A stretch of DNA of 64,000 nucleotides from Bradyrhizobium sp. CB2312 (GTDB taxonomy: Bacteria > Pseudomonadota > Alphaproteobacteria > Rhizobiales > Xanthobacteraceae): assembly GCF_029714425.1 (NCBI RefSeq), contig NZ_CP121668.1, forward strand, positions 558,001 through 622,000. Reading direction: 5' to 3'. Shown piece after piece: positions 9,750-19,839 of this stretch. Below the pieces are notes generated by a model. It saw only the letters and a program-made list of their open reading frames with translations, was not told where the DNA came from and searched no databases. The first letter of the stretch is position 1; the number at the start of each line of letters is the position of its first letter. A program made the position numbers and the translations under genes.

Positions 9750-11789
9750 ATGTCCGGGCGTATCGCGTCGCCGTCGAAGCGTACAATATTTCCGACCCTC
9801 AGGTTCCGCGCCAAGATCATCCTCGGCTTCGCCGCGGTGCTGGTGATCTCCGCCGGCAGCATGGCCTTCTCCTATTTCGGCTTCGAGCGGGTGTCGTCCG
9901 GCGTCGGGTCCTATCGCAGCAGCGTTTCCGAGGCGGATCTTGCCCGTAACATCGACCGCGAGCTGCTGGGCTACCGTTCGGCCGTCAAATATTTCGTCGT
10001 TACCGGCAAGGAAGATGACGCCAAGACGGCGCTGGATGCCGAGGCCAGTCTGAAGAATGCCATCGACCAGGCCGTCAAGGGTGCCAAGACGCCGGCGCGG
10101 CAGGAGAGCCTTTCCAAGCTCGCCAAGGAGTTTTCGAATTTCTCCGCGACCTTCGCCAAGGTGCTCCAGGCCAAGCGGGACAGCGCGCTCTTGGTGCAGA
10201 ACCAGCTCACACGCCAGGCTAATCTGCTGAAGTACAAGCTCGACGACATCGGCAACAATGCCTCCGATTCCGAGGCGCAGGCGATCGAGTTCGGCACCAA
10301 GCAGGTCAACGCCCAATTCCAGACCGCGAGCGCCGCGGCGACCAATTTCGTGCTGACGTCCGACCAGGCCATCGCGACCAGTGCGCTGGCGCGGCTGAAA
10401 TTCGTCGAGAACTCGCTCGGCGCGGTCTATTCCATGGATGACAAGATCGTCGCCGGCCTGAAGGACGCCAAGACCATCCTCGTCGCCTATCGCGAAGCGC
10501 TGGAGAAGCTGATCGCCAACGCCAAGATGGTCGACGATCTCGTCACCGAGATGAGCGGCTCGGCCGGCGCGATCCTGCAAGGCGCCACCGCTATGAAGGC
10601 GGACCTCGTCGCCGAGCAGCAGCGGCTGGATTCGGAGTCTGAAGCGACCATCGGCAAGACCGAGCAGCTGGTGCTGATGCTGGCCGTCGGCGGCACGCTG
10701 CTGGGCGCGGTCCTCGCCTTCCTGCTCGGCACCGGCATCTCGCGGCCCATGATCGCGATGTGCAAGGCGATGCGCGAGCTTGCCTCGGGCAATTTCGACG
10801 TCGTGCTGCCGGGTCTCGGCCGCAAGGACGAGATCGGCGAGATGGCCGGCGCGGTCGAGGAATTCAAGGTTCAGGCCGTCGCCAAGGCCGAGCGCGACGC
10901 CGCCGCCAGCGAAGCCCAGAACAGGGAGCAGGCGACCGCACGCCGCTCCGAGCTGATCCGCTTTGCCGATGATTTCGAAAGCGCTGTCGGCGCCATCGTT
11001 TCCAACGTCTCCTCCTCTGCGGTGCAGCTGGAATCGGCGGCCTCTACGCTGACCCGCACCGCCGAGACCACGCAGACCCTGTCGAGCCAGGTCGCCGGCG
11101 TCTCCGAGCAGGCCTCCAGCAACATGCAGTCGGTCGCGACCGCGACCGAAGAGCTGTCGGCCTCGGTCGAGGAGATCGGCCGCCAGGTCCGCGATTCCAG
11201 CCGCATCGCTGAAGCCGCCGTGGTGCAGGCCAAGGAGACCGACGGCCGCATCGGCAAGCTCTCCCATGCCGCCCAGCAGATCGGCGAAGTCGTCAAGCTG
11301 ATCACGGCGATCGCCGAGCAGACCAATCTTCTGGCTTTGAATGCGACGATCGAGGCAGCCCGCGCCGGCGAGGCCGGACGCGGCTTTGCGGTGGTTGCCA
11401 GCGAAGTGAAGTCGCTGGCGAGCCAGACCGCGAAAGCCACCGACGAGATTTCATCGCACATTGCGGGCATGCAGGGCGCCACCGCCGAATCGGTCGCCGC
11501 GATCAAGGAGATCGGCGCGACCATCGGCCAGATCTCGTCGATCTCGACCTCGATCGCGAGCGCGGTGGAGCAGCAGGGCGCGGCGACGCAGGAGATTGCC
11601 CGCAGCGTCCAGACCGTCGCGCAAGGCACCCAGACCGCGGCCACCGATATCGGCCAGGTCAACCGCGGCGCCGCCGAGACCGGCTCGGCCTCGGAAGAGG
11701 TGCTGAACTCGGCCAAATCGCTCTCCAGCGAAAGCACGCGCCTGCGCGCCGAGCTCGACCGCTTCATGGTGAACATCCGCGCGGCGTGA
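9750..11789 (+). CDS. Methyl-accepting chemotaxis protein (first of tandem pair)
   Basis: 679 residues. The layout is a membrane helix at about 19-42, a mostly helical periplasmic sensor to about 300 (helical-bundle type, no PAS or Cache motif seen), a second membrane helix at about 305-328, HAMP, and the cytoplasmic signalling rod. The hairpin tip ([19 protein letters not shown]) and the [15 protein letters not shown] segment are intact, so it should work with CheA and CheW. The ATG at 9750 (MSGRIAS) is preferred over 9738 because GGGGTTGGA then serves as ribosome site and the second receptor starts the same way. The last 346 residues are nearly identical to those of the next gene. Confidence 0.93.
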   Translation: MSGRIASPSKRTIFPTLRFRAKIILGFAAVLVISAGSMAFSYFGFERVSSGVGSYRSSVSEADLARNIDRELLGYRSAVKYFVVTGKEDDAKTALDAEASLKNAIDQAVKGAKTPARQESLSKLAKEFSNFSATFAKVLQAKRDSALLVQNQLTRQANLLKYKLDDIGNNASDSEAQAIEFGTKQVNAQFQTASAAATNFVLTSDQAIATSALARLKFVENSLGAVYSMDDKIVAGLKDAKTILVAYREALEKLIANAKMVDDLVTEMSGSAGAILQGATAMKADLVAEQQRLDSESEATIGKTEQLVLMLAVGGTLLGAVLAFLLGTGISRPMIAMCKAMRELASGNFDVVLPGLGRKDEIGEMAGAVEEFKVQAVAKAERDAAASEAQNREQATARRSELIRFADDFESAVGAIVSNVSSSAVQLESAASTLTRTAETTQTLSSQVAGVSEQASSNMQSVATATEELSASVEEIGRQVRDSSRIAEAAVVQAKETDGRIGKLSHAAQQIGEVVKLITAIAEQTNLLALNATIEAARAGEAGRGFAVVASEVKSLASQTAKATDEISSHIAGMQGATAESVAAIKEIGATIGQISSISTSIASAVEQQGAATQEIARSVQTVAQGTQTAATDIGQVNRGAAETGSASEEVLNSAKSLSSESTRLRAELDRFMVNIRAA

Positions 11790-11810
11790 GCGCTGCCGTT
11801 GCATCATCCT

Positions 11811-11973
11811 CCGCTGTCGTCCCGGACCAGCGCGCCCCAAGCGCGCGCCGATCCGGGACCCATACTCCCAGGGAGAAGTTGCGGCGCGAGCCGGTAACTC
11901 CGAGTCTTCGCCAAACCACTCCCTGTGGCTATGGGTCCCGGATCTTCGCTGCGCTCGTCCGGGACGACAGCGG
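11811..11973. repeat. Long palindromic repeat, family C copy 1
   Basis: The outer arms CCGCTGTCGTCCCGGAC and GTCCGGGACGACAGCGG are exact 17-base reverse complements. Inside are GGGACCCATA/TATGGGTCCC and a central GCCGGTAACTCCGAGTCTTC block ahead of GCCAAAC. Related copies follow at 14232-14390 and 36008-36160. It fills the gap between the two chemoreceptors. Confidence 0.85.
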
Positions 11974-12175
11974 AGTGTGGCGCGGTACCTAAGTGAGAAC
12001 ATTTATAGCGGCGCGAGAAAGCGCGCCTTAACAATTCCCTGCGACACCTAACCGCCGGTTGCGGCGCCACAAATTTACCACAGCTTATCCTTTGCCCCGT
12101 AACGTGCCGGTGAGTCAGGAAGCGGGCTGCTTCCGGGCTGCGCCTGGTTTTCCGCGAATGGAATGGGGTGGGGGA

Positions 12176-14209
12176 ATGTCTGCCAAGTCGAAGCCGAGCT
12201 CATCGAAGCTGTTCACCTTGCGCTTTCGCGCAAAAATCATCCTCGGCTTCGTGGCGGTGCTGGCCATCCTCGCCGTCAGCATGGCTTTTGCCTATTTCGG
12301 CTTCGAGCGGATCCAGGGCGCCGTCGCCGCCTATCGTGCCAGCGTGTCGGAAGCCGACCTCGCCAGGACCGTCGACCGCGAGCTGACCGCCTATCAGGGG
12401 CTGGCGCGGGCCTATACCCTGACCGGCGCGCCGGATGACGAGATCGCGGCCAAGGCGGCGGAAGAGAATCTGAGGGGCGCAATCGCCAAGTCGATGGCAG
12501 CCACGACCGGTGCTGCCCGCCGCGAGCAGGTCGGCAAGCTCGAGGCCGAGTTCCAGCGCTTCGCCAAGATCTTCAGCGAGATCATCACGCTGACGCGCGA
12601 GAACAACAAGATCGCGGCCGACGAGCTCAACAGCGTCGGCAACAAGATCCGCTTCAAGTTCGACGATCTCGCCGACACGGCCGTGCTGGCGGGCCTTGCG
12701 TCCGTCCAGACCACGGCCAAGGACGTCACCTCGCAATATCTGGCGGTCTCCACCTCGGTGAGCGCATTCGTCGCCAAGCCGGAGCCGAAGAACGCCGATG
12801 GCGTCGTCGCCCGCATCAAGTTCCTGGAGACCCTGCTGGTCTCGATCTATGCCAACGACCAGAAGATCACGGACCGCGTCACCGAGATCGGCAATCTCCT
12901 CAAGCAGTACCGTACCTCGTTCGCCAAGCTGACCGAGAACGTGAAGATCATCGTCAAGTCGAACGGTGACATGACGAAATCGGCGGCGTCGATCCTCAAG
13001 CTCTCGGCCGAGCTGCGGTCGGACCTGACCGCCGATCAGCAGCGCATCGAGGCCAGTGCCAATGCGACCATCGGCGAGACCGAGCAGTTGATGTTGATGA
13101 TGGCACTGGGTGGCCTCGCCATAGGCGCGGTGCTCGCGCTGATGCTCGGCAACGGCATCTCGCGTCCGATGATCGCGATGTGCAAGGCGATGCGTGAGCT
13201 TGCCTCGGGCAATTTCGACGTCGTGCTGCCGGGTCTCGGCCGCAAGGACGAGATCGGCGAGATGGCCGGCGCGGTCGAGGAATTCAAGGTTCAGGCGGTC
13301 GCCAAGGCCGAGCGCGATGCCGCCGCCAGCGAAGCCCAGAACAGGGAGCAGGCGACCGCACGCCGCTCCGAACTGATCCGCTTTGCCGATGATTTCGAAA
13401 GCGCCGTCGGCGCCATCGTTTCCAACGTCTCCTCCTCCGCCGTGCAGCTGGAATCGGCGGCCTCTACGCTGACCCGCACCGCCGAGACCACGCAGACCCT
13501 GTCGAGCCAGGTCGCCGGCGTCTCCGAGCAGGCCTCCAGCAACATGCAGTCGGTTGCAACTGCGACCGAAGAGCTGTCGGCCTCGGTCGAGGAGATCGGC
13601 CGCCAAGTCCGCGATTCCAGCCGCATCGCTGAAGCCGCGGTGGTGCAGGCCAAGGAGACCGACGGCCGCATCGGAAAACTCTCGCATGCCGCGCAGCAGA
13701 TCGGCGAAGTCGTCAAGCTGATCACGGCGATCGCCGAGCAGACCAATCTTCTGGCGCTCAACGCTACGATCGAGGCAGCCCGCGCTGGCGAGGCCGGCCG
13801 CGGCTTTGCGGTGGTCGCCAGCGAAGTAAAGTCGCTCGCCAGCCAGACTGCGAAGGCGACCGACGAGATTTCATCGCACATTGCGGGCATGCAGGGCGCC
13901 ACCGCCGAATCGGTCGCCGCGATCAAGGAGATCGGCGTGACCATCGGCCAGATCTCGTCGATCTCGACCTCGATCGCGAGCGCGGTGGAGCAGCAGGGCG
14001 CGGCGACGCAGGAGATCGCCCGCAGCGTCCAGACCGTCGCGCAAGGCACCCAGATCGCGGCCACCGATATCGGCCAGGTCAACCGCGGCGCCGCCGAGAC
14101 CGGCTCGGCCTCGGAAGAGGTGCTGAACTCGGCAAAATCGCTCTCCAGCGAAAGCACCCGCCTGCGCGCCGAGCTCGATCGCTTCATGGCGAATATCCGC
14201 GCGGCGTGA
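12176..14209 (+). CDS. Methyl-accepting chemotaxis protein (second of tandem pair)
   Basis: 677 residues with the same layout as its upstream neighbour: N-terminal membrane helix, helical periplasmic sensor, second membrane helix at about 303-325, HAMP and signalling rod with the [19 protein letters not shown] tip. The sensor half is clearly related to, but different from, the first receptor, so it should detect another ligand or another state. From MIAMC onward I count only three amino acid differences from the first copy (Ala to Val, Thr to Ile, Val to Ala). The ATG at 12176 follows GGGGTGGGGGA. The pair arose by tandem duplication with later divergence of the sensor or homogenisation of the rod. 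Confidence 0.93.
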   Translation: MSAKSKPSSSKLFTLRFRAKIILGFVAVLAILAVSMAFAYFGFERIQGAVAAYRASVSEADLARTVDRELTAYQGLARAYTLTGAPDDEIAAKAAEENLRGAIAKSMAATTGAARREQVGKLEAEFQRFAKIFSEIITLTRENNKIAADELNSVGNKIRFKFDDLADTAVLAGLASVQTTAKDVTSQYLAVSTSVSAFVAKPEPKNADGVVARIKFLETLLVSIYANDQKITDRVTEIGNLLKQYRTSFAKLTENVKIIVKSNGDMTKSAASILKLSAELRSDLTADQQRIEASANATIGETEQLMLMMALGGLAIGAVLALMLGNGISRPMIAMCKAMRELASGNFDVVLPGLGRKDEIGEMAGAVEEFKVQAVAKAERDAAASEAQNREQATARRSELIRFADDFESAVGAIVSNVSSSAVQLESAASTLTRTAETTQTLSSQVAGVSEQASSNMQSVATATEELSASVEEIGRQVRDSSRIAEAAVVQAKETDGRIGKLSHAAQQIGEVVKLITAIAEQTNLLALNATIEAARAGEAGRGFAVVASEVKSLASQTAKATDEISSHIAGMQGATAESVAAIKEIGVTIGQISSISTSIASAVEQQGAATQEIARSVQTVAQGTQIAATDIGQVNRGAAETGSASEEVLNSAKSLSSESTRLRAELDRFMANIRAA

Positions 14210-14231
14210 GACTGCTGCAGCGCCACCCTCC

Positions 14232-14390
14232 ACTGGTCGTCCCCGCCTAGTGCGCAATTGCGCACGGGGCGCGGGGACCCATAACCACAGGGAGAAGTTT
14301 GGCGCGAGCCGGTAACTCCGAATCTTCGCCAAACTACTCCATGTGGTTATGGGTCCGGATCGGCGCTTCGCTTGTCCGGGACGACAGCGG
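14232..14390. repeat. Long palindromic repeat, family C copy 2
   Basis: It begins GGTCGTCCCCGCC and ends GTCCGGGACGACAGCGG, with GGGACCCATAACCACA facing TGTGGTTATGGGTCC and the same GAGCCGGTAACTCCGA core as copy 1. Copies 1 and 2 each follow one of the two chemoreceptors, so the unit of duplication probably included the repeat. Confidence 0.8.
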
Positions 14391-14407
14391 AGCAAGAAGC
14401 ACGAATC

Positions 14408-14791
14408 TCACTCCCTCCCGAACGCCCGCTTCAATTCCACCTTCGCCCGCTCCAGTCGCGAGCGCTGCGTCTTCGGCAGCGTCTTCCCGGCGCGGTTGAT
14501 GTAGAAGGTCAGCATCGACAGCGCCGACCGGTATGCGCCGGTCTTGCGGCGCGAGCTGTGCTCGGCCGAGCGCTTCAGCGAGGCCGCGATCTTCTTCGCG
14601 CTGGTCAGCTTGAACACGCCCTGCTTGAGGTCGAGTGCGTCGCTCTCCTTGGTCACGCGTTGTGACCAGCGCTTTGGCGCGGCGCGCTTGGTGCTCTTGC
14701 GCGCGGTGCTCCGGCGGGCGCTGGTTTTCCGGCGCGCGGTCTTGTGGGTGCTCGCTTTACGCGAATGTGTCGTCTTTCTGACGTGAGCCAT
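14408..14791 (-). CDS. DUF3175 small basic protein
   Basis: 127 residues. The first 40 are a run rich in Lys, Arg, Ser and Thr, like a histone tail, followed by the conserved DUF3175 part (KRWSQRVTKESDALDL, GVF, then KKIAASLKRSAE and SALSMLTFYINRAGKTL). The family has no known function; the charge suggests nucleic acid binding, which is inference. It converges on the second chemoreceptor gene with a family C palindrome between. Confidence 0.85.
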   Translation of the reverse strand: MAHVRKTTHSRKASTHKTARRKTSARRSTARKSTKRAAPKRWSQRVTKESDALDLKQGVFKLTSAKKIAASLKRSAEHSSRRKTGAYRSALSMLTFYINRAGKTLPKTQRSRLERAKVELKRAFGRE

Positions 14792-14966
14792 GCGTCAACT
14801 CCTGGCGGCTCCATCGGAAACGGGCGGTATCGGTTGCCGTTCCCACGGGAACCCGCCTTCGTCGCAGACGTTGTCACAGGTGGCAGGCCGAATGCCCCAC
14901 CCCCATGATCGCCCCTGTCCACATCCTGTGAACCGGGGCTGCTTTCGTTGGCCAGACAACAACGCG

Positions 14967-16454
14967 ATGGAATTGCAGCAGAGCCCAGCGCTGAATTATG
15001 GATCTGCGGTCTCGGCGGCGGTCGCGACTGAGCGCATCGTCGAGACCAGCATTCCCGCGCGGCTCGACGCGCTGCCCTGGAGCGGCTTTCATACTCGCGT
15101 CGTGCTGGCGCTCGGCATCACCTGGATCCTGGACGGGCTCGAGGTGACGCTGGCCGGTGCGCTCTCCGGCGCGTTGAAGCAGAGCCCGGTGCTGCAATTC
15201 TCCAATCTCGATCTCGGCATTGCCAACTCCGCCTATCTCGCCGGCGCGGTGCTCGGCGCGCTCGGCTTCGGCTGGCTCACCGACCGCATCGGCCGCAAGA
15301 AACTGTTCTTCATCACGCTCGCGCTTTATCTGTCCGCGACGGCGGCGACCGCGCTGTCGTGGGATGTGGCGAGCTACGCGGTGTTCCGTTTCCTCACCGG
15401 CGCCGGCATCGGCGGCGAATACACTGCGATCAATTCGACCATCCAGGAGCTGGTGCCTGCGCGCTATCGCGGCTGGACTGATTTGGTCATCAACGGCAGT
15501 TTCTGGATCGGCGCAGCAATGGGCGCGGTCGCGGCGATCGTCCTGCTCGATCCCGCCGTGATCGGCCCTGATCTCGGATGGCGCCTCGCCTATCTCATCG
15601 GCGCGGCCATCGGCCTCGTCGTGCTCCTGATGCGGATGTGGATCCCGGAAAGTCCGCGCTGGTTGATGATCCATGGCCGGCCCGACCAGGCCCATGCGAT
15701 CGTCGATGATATCGAGCGCTCGGTGATCGGCCATGACCAGCATGCGAGCGACGGTCGTTTCGCAAAAATCCGGTTGAAGATGCGCGATCATACGCCGATC
15801 CGCGAGGTCGTGCACACGCTGTTTTTCGTCTATCGCCAGCGCGCGCTGGTCGGCCTCGTGCTGATGAGCGCGCAGGCATTCTTCTACAACGCCATCTTCT
15901 TCACCTTCGCGCTGGTGCTGACCGATTTCTACGGCATCAGCGCCGAACACGTCGGCTGGTATCTGCTTCCCTTCGCGGCCGGCAACTTCCTCGGCCCGCT
16001 GCTGCTCGGCCGCCTGTTCGACACGCTCGGCCGCCGCACCATGATCATGTTCACCTATGGCGCATCGGGCCTGCTGCTGGCGCTGTCGGGCTATCTGTTC
16101 TCGATCGGCGCCTTGAGCGCGCAGGGACAGACCATCGCCTGGATGGTGATCTTCTTCTTTGCATCGCCCGCCGCGAGCGCGGCCTATCTCACCGTCAGCG
16201 AGACCTTTCCGCTCGAGGTCCGCGCGCTGGCCATCGCGGTGTTCTATGCGGTCGGCACCGGCATCGGCGGCGTGATCGGGCCGGCGCTGTTCGGCGCGTT
16301 GATCGACACGGGATCGCGCAACAGCGTGTTCGCCGGTTATCTGCTGGGATCGTTCCTGATGATCGCGGCCGCGATCGTGGCGTGGCGCTATGCCGTCTCT
16401 GCGGAACGCAAATCGCTCGAACAAATCGCGCGGCCGCTCGCTTTCATGGAGTAG
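14967..16454 (+). CDS. Major facilitator superfamily transporter
   Basis: 495 residues with twelve likely membrane helices. Family motifs are GWLTDRIGRKKLFFITL between helices 2 and 3, RFLTGAGIGGEYTAINS in helix 4-5 and LGRLFDTLGRRTMI in the second half. This resembles the sugar/organic acid type of MFS with a long central loop. The ATG at 14967 is the last one before the conserved part. The stop is three bases before otsB, so the two are almost certainly one transcript. Substrate unknown; a link with trehalose or another osmolyte is inference from position. Confidence 0.88.
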   Translation: MELQQSPALNYGSAVSAAVATERIVETSIPARLDALPWSGFHTRVVLALGITWILDGLEVTLAGALSGALKQSPVLQFSNLDLGIANSAYLAGAVLGALGFGWLTDRIGRKKLFFITLALYLSATAATALSWDVASYAVFRFLTGAGIGGEYTAINSTIQELVPARYRGWTDLVINGSFWIGAAMGAVAAIVLLDPAVIGPDLGWRLAYLIGAAIGLVVLLMRMWIPESPRWLMIHGRPDQAHAIVDDIERSVIGHDQHASDGRFAKIRLKMRDHTPIREVVHTLFFVYRQRALVGLVLMSAQAFFYNAIFFTFALVLTDFYGISAEHVGWYLLPFAAGNFLGPLLLGRLFDTLGRRTMIMFTYGASGLLLALSGYLFSIGALSAQGQTIAWMVIFFFASPAASAAYLTVSETFPLEVRALAIAVFYAVGTGIGGVIGPALFGALIDTGSRNSVFAGYLLGSFLMIAAAIVAWRYAVSAERKSLEQIARPLAFME

Positions 16455-16457
16455 ACT

Positions 16458-17273
16458 ATGACATCAGAACTCGCCGAACTGGATCAGACGCACGCCATGG
16501 CCGATGATGAAGCCCCTGATGCGGTGCCGGTGCCGCATGCGCTCGTGCCGCATCTCGGCGAAACCGCGATCCTGCTCGACATCGACGGTACGCTGCTCGA
16601 CCTGATGCCGACGCCACGCGAGGTCTGGGTGCCGCCGGGCCTGTCGGAGACGCTCAAGGCGCTGGTGGAGCGCACCTCCGGCGCGCTGGCGCTGGTCAGC
16701 GGCCGCTCGCTGAATGACATCGACCTGATCTTCGCGCCGGATGTCTTCCGCGCCGTTGCCGGTCACGGCGCCGAGATGCGGCTGTCGGTGGACAGTGAAG
16801 CGGACGACGTGCACGCGCCGCCGCTCGACAAGGAGCTGAAGCGGCGCTTAGCTGCGATCGCCAAGCTCAGCCCCGGCATCCTGCTCGAGGACAAGGGCTA
16901 TTCGCTGGCACTTCATTTCCGCCTCGCGCCGCACGCGGAGAAGGCGATCTACGAATCCGTCTCGTTGATCCGCGCCGACTTGCCCAACGCGCCGATCGAG
17001 GTGCTGCCCGGCAAGTTCGTCTGCGAGATCAAGCATTCGGGATTCACCAAGGCGAGCGGCGTGCGCGAACTGATGAAGCACGAGCCCTTCAAGGGACGCC
17101 GCCCGATCTTCATCGGCGACGACGTCACGGATGAAACCGTGTTCGCGATCATGCCTGATATGAACGGCCTCGCCTTCTCGGTCGGCCGCCGCGCCATCGG
17201 CGTCAACGGCCACTTCGATGCACCGAGCGACGTGCGCGCGTTTCTCGCGCGCCTGCTCGATCCGAAAGCATGA
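16458..17273 (+). CDS. otsB: Trehalose-6-phosphate phosphatase
   Basis: 271 residues of the HAD superfamily. The nucleophile motif is DIDGT with Asp41 and Asp43, the second motif is VSGRSL, and GDDVTDE near the C-terminus binds magnesium. It removes phosphate from trehalose 6-phosphate made by OtsA. The start is three bases after the MFS stop, with GGAG in the end of that gene as ribosome site. otsA follows 335 bases later on the same strand, with an inserted palindromic repeat in the gap. Confidence 0.95.
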   Translation: MTSELAELDQTHAMADDEAPDAVPVPHALVPHLGETAILLDIDGTLLDLMPTPREVWVPPGLSETLKALVERTSGALALVSGRSLNDIDLIFAPDVFRAVAGHGAEMRLSVDSEADDVHAPPLDKELKRRLAAIAKLSPGILLEDKGYSLALHFRLAPHAEKAIYESVSLIRADLPNAPIEVLPGKFVCEIKHSGFTKASGVRELMKHEPFKGRRPIFIGDDVTDETVFAIMPDMNGLAFSVGRRAIGVNGHFDAPSDVRAFLARLLDPKA

Positions 17274-17345
17274 TCCGGACCCGAAGGGCCGCGTTGGCGC
17301 AAAGTGTGGAGCGGTTTTCCGAAAAGATCATGCTCAAAACGACCG
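17269..17345. repeat. Imperfect palindrome, family E copy 1
   Basis: GCATGATCCGGACC at the end of otsB pairs with CCGAAAAGATCATGC about 50 bases later; GAGCGGTTTTCCG is the most recognisable inner part. Related copies are at 22748-22804 and 59575-59648. The rest of the gap, 17346-17608, shows no gene or structure I can name; it should hold the otsA promoter. Confidence 0.65.
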
Positions 17346-17608
17346 AAAGCGCGAACGCGCTTTAGGTGAAACCAAGGCAGCGCCACGTCACCGACACAAT
17401 GAACTCGGCGCGGTATCATTGCGCGCCGGGATGCGTGCTGCGCGATCAGTCACAAATGCTGTCTTTGCAGTGAAATTTCCGGGTTCCGCAAGGAAAACCT
17501 GTTCCAACGCGCATGCCTGATTTTGGTTTCAATCCGAAGAAATCATGACAGGAACCATATTGATGAACGGCAGTTAGACGGGGTGGAATGAACAGGAGGG
17601 GACGACCT

Positions 17609-19072
17609 GTGAACTTGGTTGTCGTTTCAAATCGTGTCGCACGCGGCAAGCCCAACGAGCCCATGACGGGCGGCTTGGCGGCCGCGTTGCTGCCAGTTGT
17701 TGAACATTCAGGAGCGATTTGGGTGGGTTCCTCCGGCCGCGTGCGCGACGGCCATCAGAAGGAACCGTTTGCCGAGGTCGAGGCGTTGGGTTCCGGCGCG
17801 ATCGCGACGCTGGATCTGCCTGCAGCGCATTACGGCGGCTATTACGAAGGCTTTGCCAATTCGGCGCTGTGGCCGGCGCTGCATTCGCGCAGCGATCTGA
17901 TCCGTGTCTCGCGCGACGACTATGTCAGCTATCGCGAGGTCAACGCCTTCATGGCGCGCGCCTTGATGCGCTTCCGCAAACCCAAGACCGCATTCTGGGT
18001 GCAGGACTACCATTTCCTCGCGCTCGGCGCGGAGCTGCGCGATCTCGCCGTCGATGATCCCATCGGCTTCTTCCTGCACACGCCGTGGCCGGTCGCCGCG
18101 GTGATGCAGGGCGTGCCGCATCATCGCGAGTTGATCACGGCGATGCTGGCCTACGATCTCATCGGCTTCCAGACCGAGGAGGATCGCCAGAACTTCCTCT
18201 CCTATGTCGGCGGTGAGCTCGGCCTCGTCGTCGAGGATGGTCTCGTGCTTTCGCAGCACGGCCGCACCCGCTGCGAGGTCTTCCCGATCGGCATCGATGC
18301 GGAGAAGTTCGCAGCCTATGCCGCGAAGTCGGCGTCGCATCCGGATGTCTCGCGGCTGCGCCGCAGCCTCAATGGCGAGCGTCTCGCCATTGGCGTCGAC
18401 CGGCTCGACTATTCCAAGGGTCTCGTCAACCGCATCAGCGCGTTCGACCGGCTCTGGACCGAGCAGCCGCAATTTTCGCGCAGCATCTCGCTGCTCCAGA
18501 TCGCCAATCCCTCGCGCGGCGGCATCGAGGCCTATGGCAACCTCCAGAACGAGGTCGCGCGCCTCGTCACCGACGTCAACGGCCGCCATGGCGAGGTCGA
18601 CTGGACGCCGATCCGCTACCTGAACAAAGGCTTCAGCCAGGCCGTGCTCGCGGGCCTCTATCGCACCGCGCAGGTCGGCGTGGTGACGCCGCTGCATGAC
18701 GGCATGAACCTGGTTGCCAAGGAATATGTCGCCGCGCAGAATCCGGCGGATCCGGGCGTGCTGGTGCTGTCGAAATTCGCCGGCGCCGCCAACGAGCTCG
18801 ACACCGCGCTGCTGGTCAATCCGCACGACATCGACGGCATGGCCCGTGCCATCGCGGTTGCCGCCGCGATGCCGCTCACCGAGCGCAAGATGCGCTGGGA
18901 GGCAATGATGAAAAAGCTGCGCGGTCACACCATCCAGCAATGGTCGGCGGACTTCGTCGCCGAGTTGGAGAAGTGCCGCACCGAGAAGGCGGCGGTCGCC
19001 CCGCTCGCAGCCCAGCCGCCGCAGGCGTTGCGCTGGCTGAAATCGGCGATCTCGGGCGTGCGGTTGATTTAG
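17609..19072 (+). CDS. otsA: Trehalose-6-phosphate synthase
   Basis: 487 residues of glycosyltransferase family 20, joining UDP- or other NDP-glucose to glucose 6-phosphate. Motifs seen are VVSNRVARG at the N-terminus, the WVQDYHFL segment, GVDRLDYSKG that binds phosphates, and the GMNLVAKEYVA segment of the donor site. I choose the GTG at 17609 because a clear AGGAGGG lies eight bases before it, inside the seven-codon extension that an ATG at 17588 would add. It makes the substrate of OtsB. Confidence 0.95.
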   Translation: MNLVVVSNRVARGKPNEPMTGGLAAALLPVVEHSGAIWVGSSGRVRDGHQKEPFAEVEALGSGAIATLDLPAAHYGGYYEGFANSALWPALHSRSDLIRVSRDDYVSYREVNAFMARALMRFRKPKTAFWVQDYHFLALGAELRDLAVDDPIGFFLHTPWPVAAVMQGVPHHRELITAMLAYDLIGFQTEEDRQNFLSYVGGELGLVVEDGLVLSQHGRTRCEVFPIGIDAEKFAAYAAKSASHPDVSRLRRSLNGERLAIGVDRLDYSKGLVNRISAFDRLWTEQPQFSRSISLLQIANPSRGGIEAYGNLQNEVARLVTDVNGRHGEVDWTPIRYLNKGFSQAVLAGLYRTAQVGVVTPLHDGMNLVAKEYVAAQNPADPGVLVLSKFAGAANELDTALLVNPHDIDGMARAIAVAAAMPLTERKMRWEAMMKKLRGHTIQQWSADFVAELEKCRTEKAAVAPLAAQPPQALRWLKSAISGVRLI

Positions 19073-19096
19073 CGTTTTCGTAGGCTCTATCAACTC

Positions 19097-19181
19097 GTCA
19101 TGGCCGGGCTTGACCCGGCCATCCACGCCTTGCCACGCGGCCTCAACAACATGGATGCCCGGGACCAGCCCGGGCATGACG
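19097..19181. repeat. Palindromic repeat, family D copy 1
   Basis: GTCATGGCCGGGCTTGACCC and GGCCATCC face ATGGATGCCCGGGACC and GCCCGGGCATGAC. This REP-like double hairpin is in the tail-to-tail gap after otsA. A relative is at 63351-63474. Confidence 0.75.
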
Positions 19182-19202
19182 GTATAGAGCGTGGCTCCAA
19201 CC

Positions 19203-19544
19203 TCAATAACAATACGACACGCCATCCAGGATCGCGCACTGCCGCTTGTTCGGCGCGTTCGGATCGTCCAGCGGCACCATGCCCTTGCCTTGGCCGACGA
19301 ACACGCCGGGCCCGACATGGATCGAGCTCTTGTTGCCGATGATGACGCTCTGATGCGGCGTCGAGCTGGAGCGCGTCCCGTCCGGCCAGAGGATGGCGTC
19401 GCCCGACAGGATGCCGCGCCGCCCGTCATCGCAGCTGACGTCCACGCCCTGCCGGGTGCAGACCTGGGCCAGGGCCGGCCCGGCTAAGGCGGAGCCAAGG
19501 GCCGAAATCAGGCTCAGCGCGGCGATGGTCTTGCGGATGGTCAT
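19203..19544 (-). CDS. Small exported protein of unknown function
   Basis: 113 residues starting MTIRKTIAALSLISALGSAL, a clean signal peptide with a predicted cut after AGPALA. The mature part has four cysteines (VCTRQGVDVSC; RQCAILDGVSYC), enough for two disulfides, and is otherwise glycine and serine rich. It should end up in the periplasm. I do not recognise the family. The start at 19544 keeps the signal peptide compact; an ATG six codons upstream is possible. It converges on otsA. Confidence 0.65.
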   Translation of the reverse strand: MTIRKTIAALSLISALGSALAGPALAQVCTRQGVDVSCDDGRRGILSGDAILWPDGTRSSSTPHQSVIIGNKSSIHVGPGVFVGQGKGMVPLDDPNAPNKRQCAILDGVSYCY

Positions 19545-19740
19545 GGCGTCCCCGGTGGTCATTGGTGGGCTCAGGAGAATCGTCGCGCCAAACCCGCCGC
19601 CGGTTCAGCCGATGGGCGGTTCCCGACGGTCTCGCGACGCGCGATATTCCCTCGTAAATACAATATGTTGCGGAAAAATCGCCCGATTTCCCCGCGATCC
19701 CTTGCAAAATCACCGCCGCCCCTTCAAGAGAGGGCGCTCC

Positions 19741-19830
19741 GGAGAGATGGCCGAGTGGCTTAAGGCGCACGCTTGGAAAGCGTGTGTGCGGGAAACCGTA
19801 CCGTGGGTTCGAATCCCACTCTCTCCGCCA
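19741..19830 (+). tRNA. tRNA-Ser (GGA)
   Basis: 90 bases with acceptor stem GGAGAGA/TCTCTCC and encoded CCA. The anticodon stem-loop is CACGC-TTGGAAA-GCGTG, giving anticodon GGA. The long variable arm (TGTGCGGGAAACCGTACC region) and the T loop TTCGAAT confirm a class II serine tRNA. An insertion sequence begins within about 10-20 bases of its 3' end. Confidence 0.97.
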
Positions 19831-19839
19831 TATCTGCAC

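Noticed and set aside
9663..13687. Long minus-strand open frames (534 and 495 codons) under both chemoreceptors
   Set aside because: They are antisense to strongly conserved MCP sequence and resemble each other only because the two receptor genes do.
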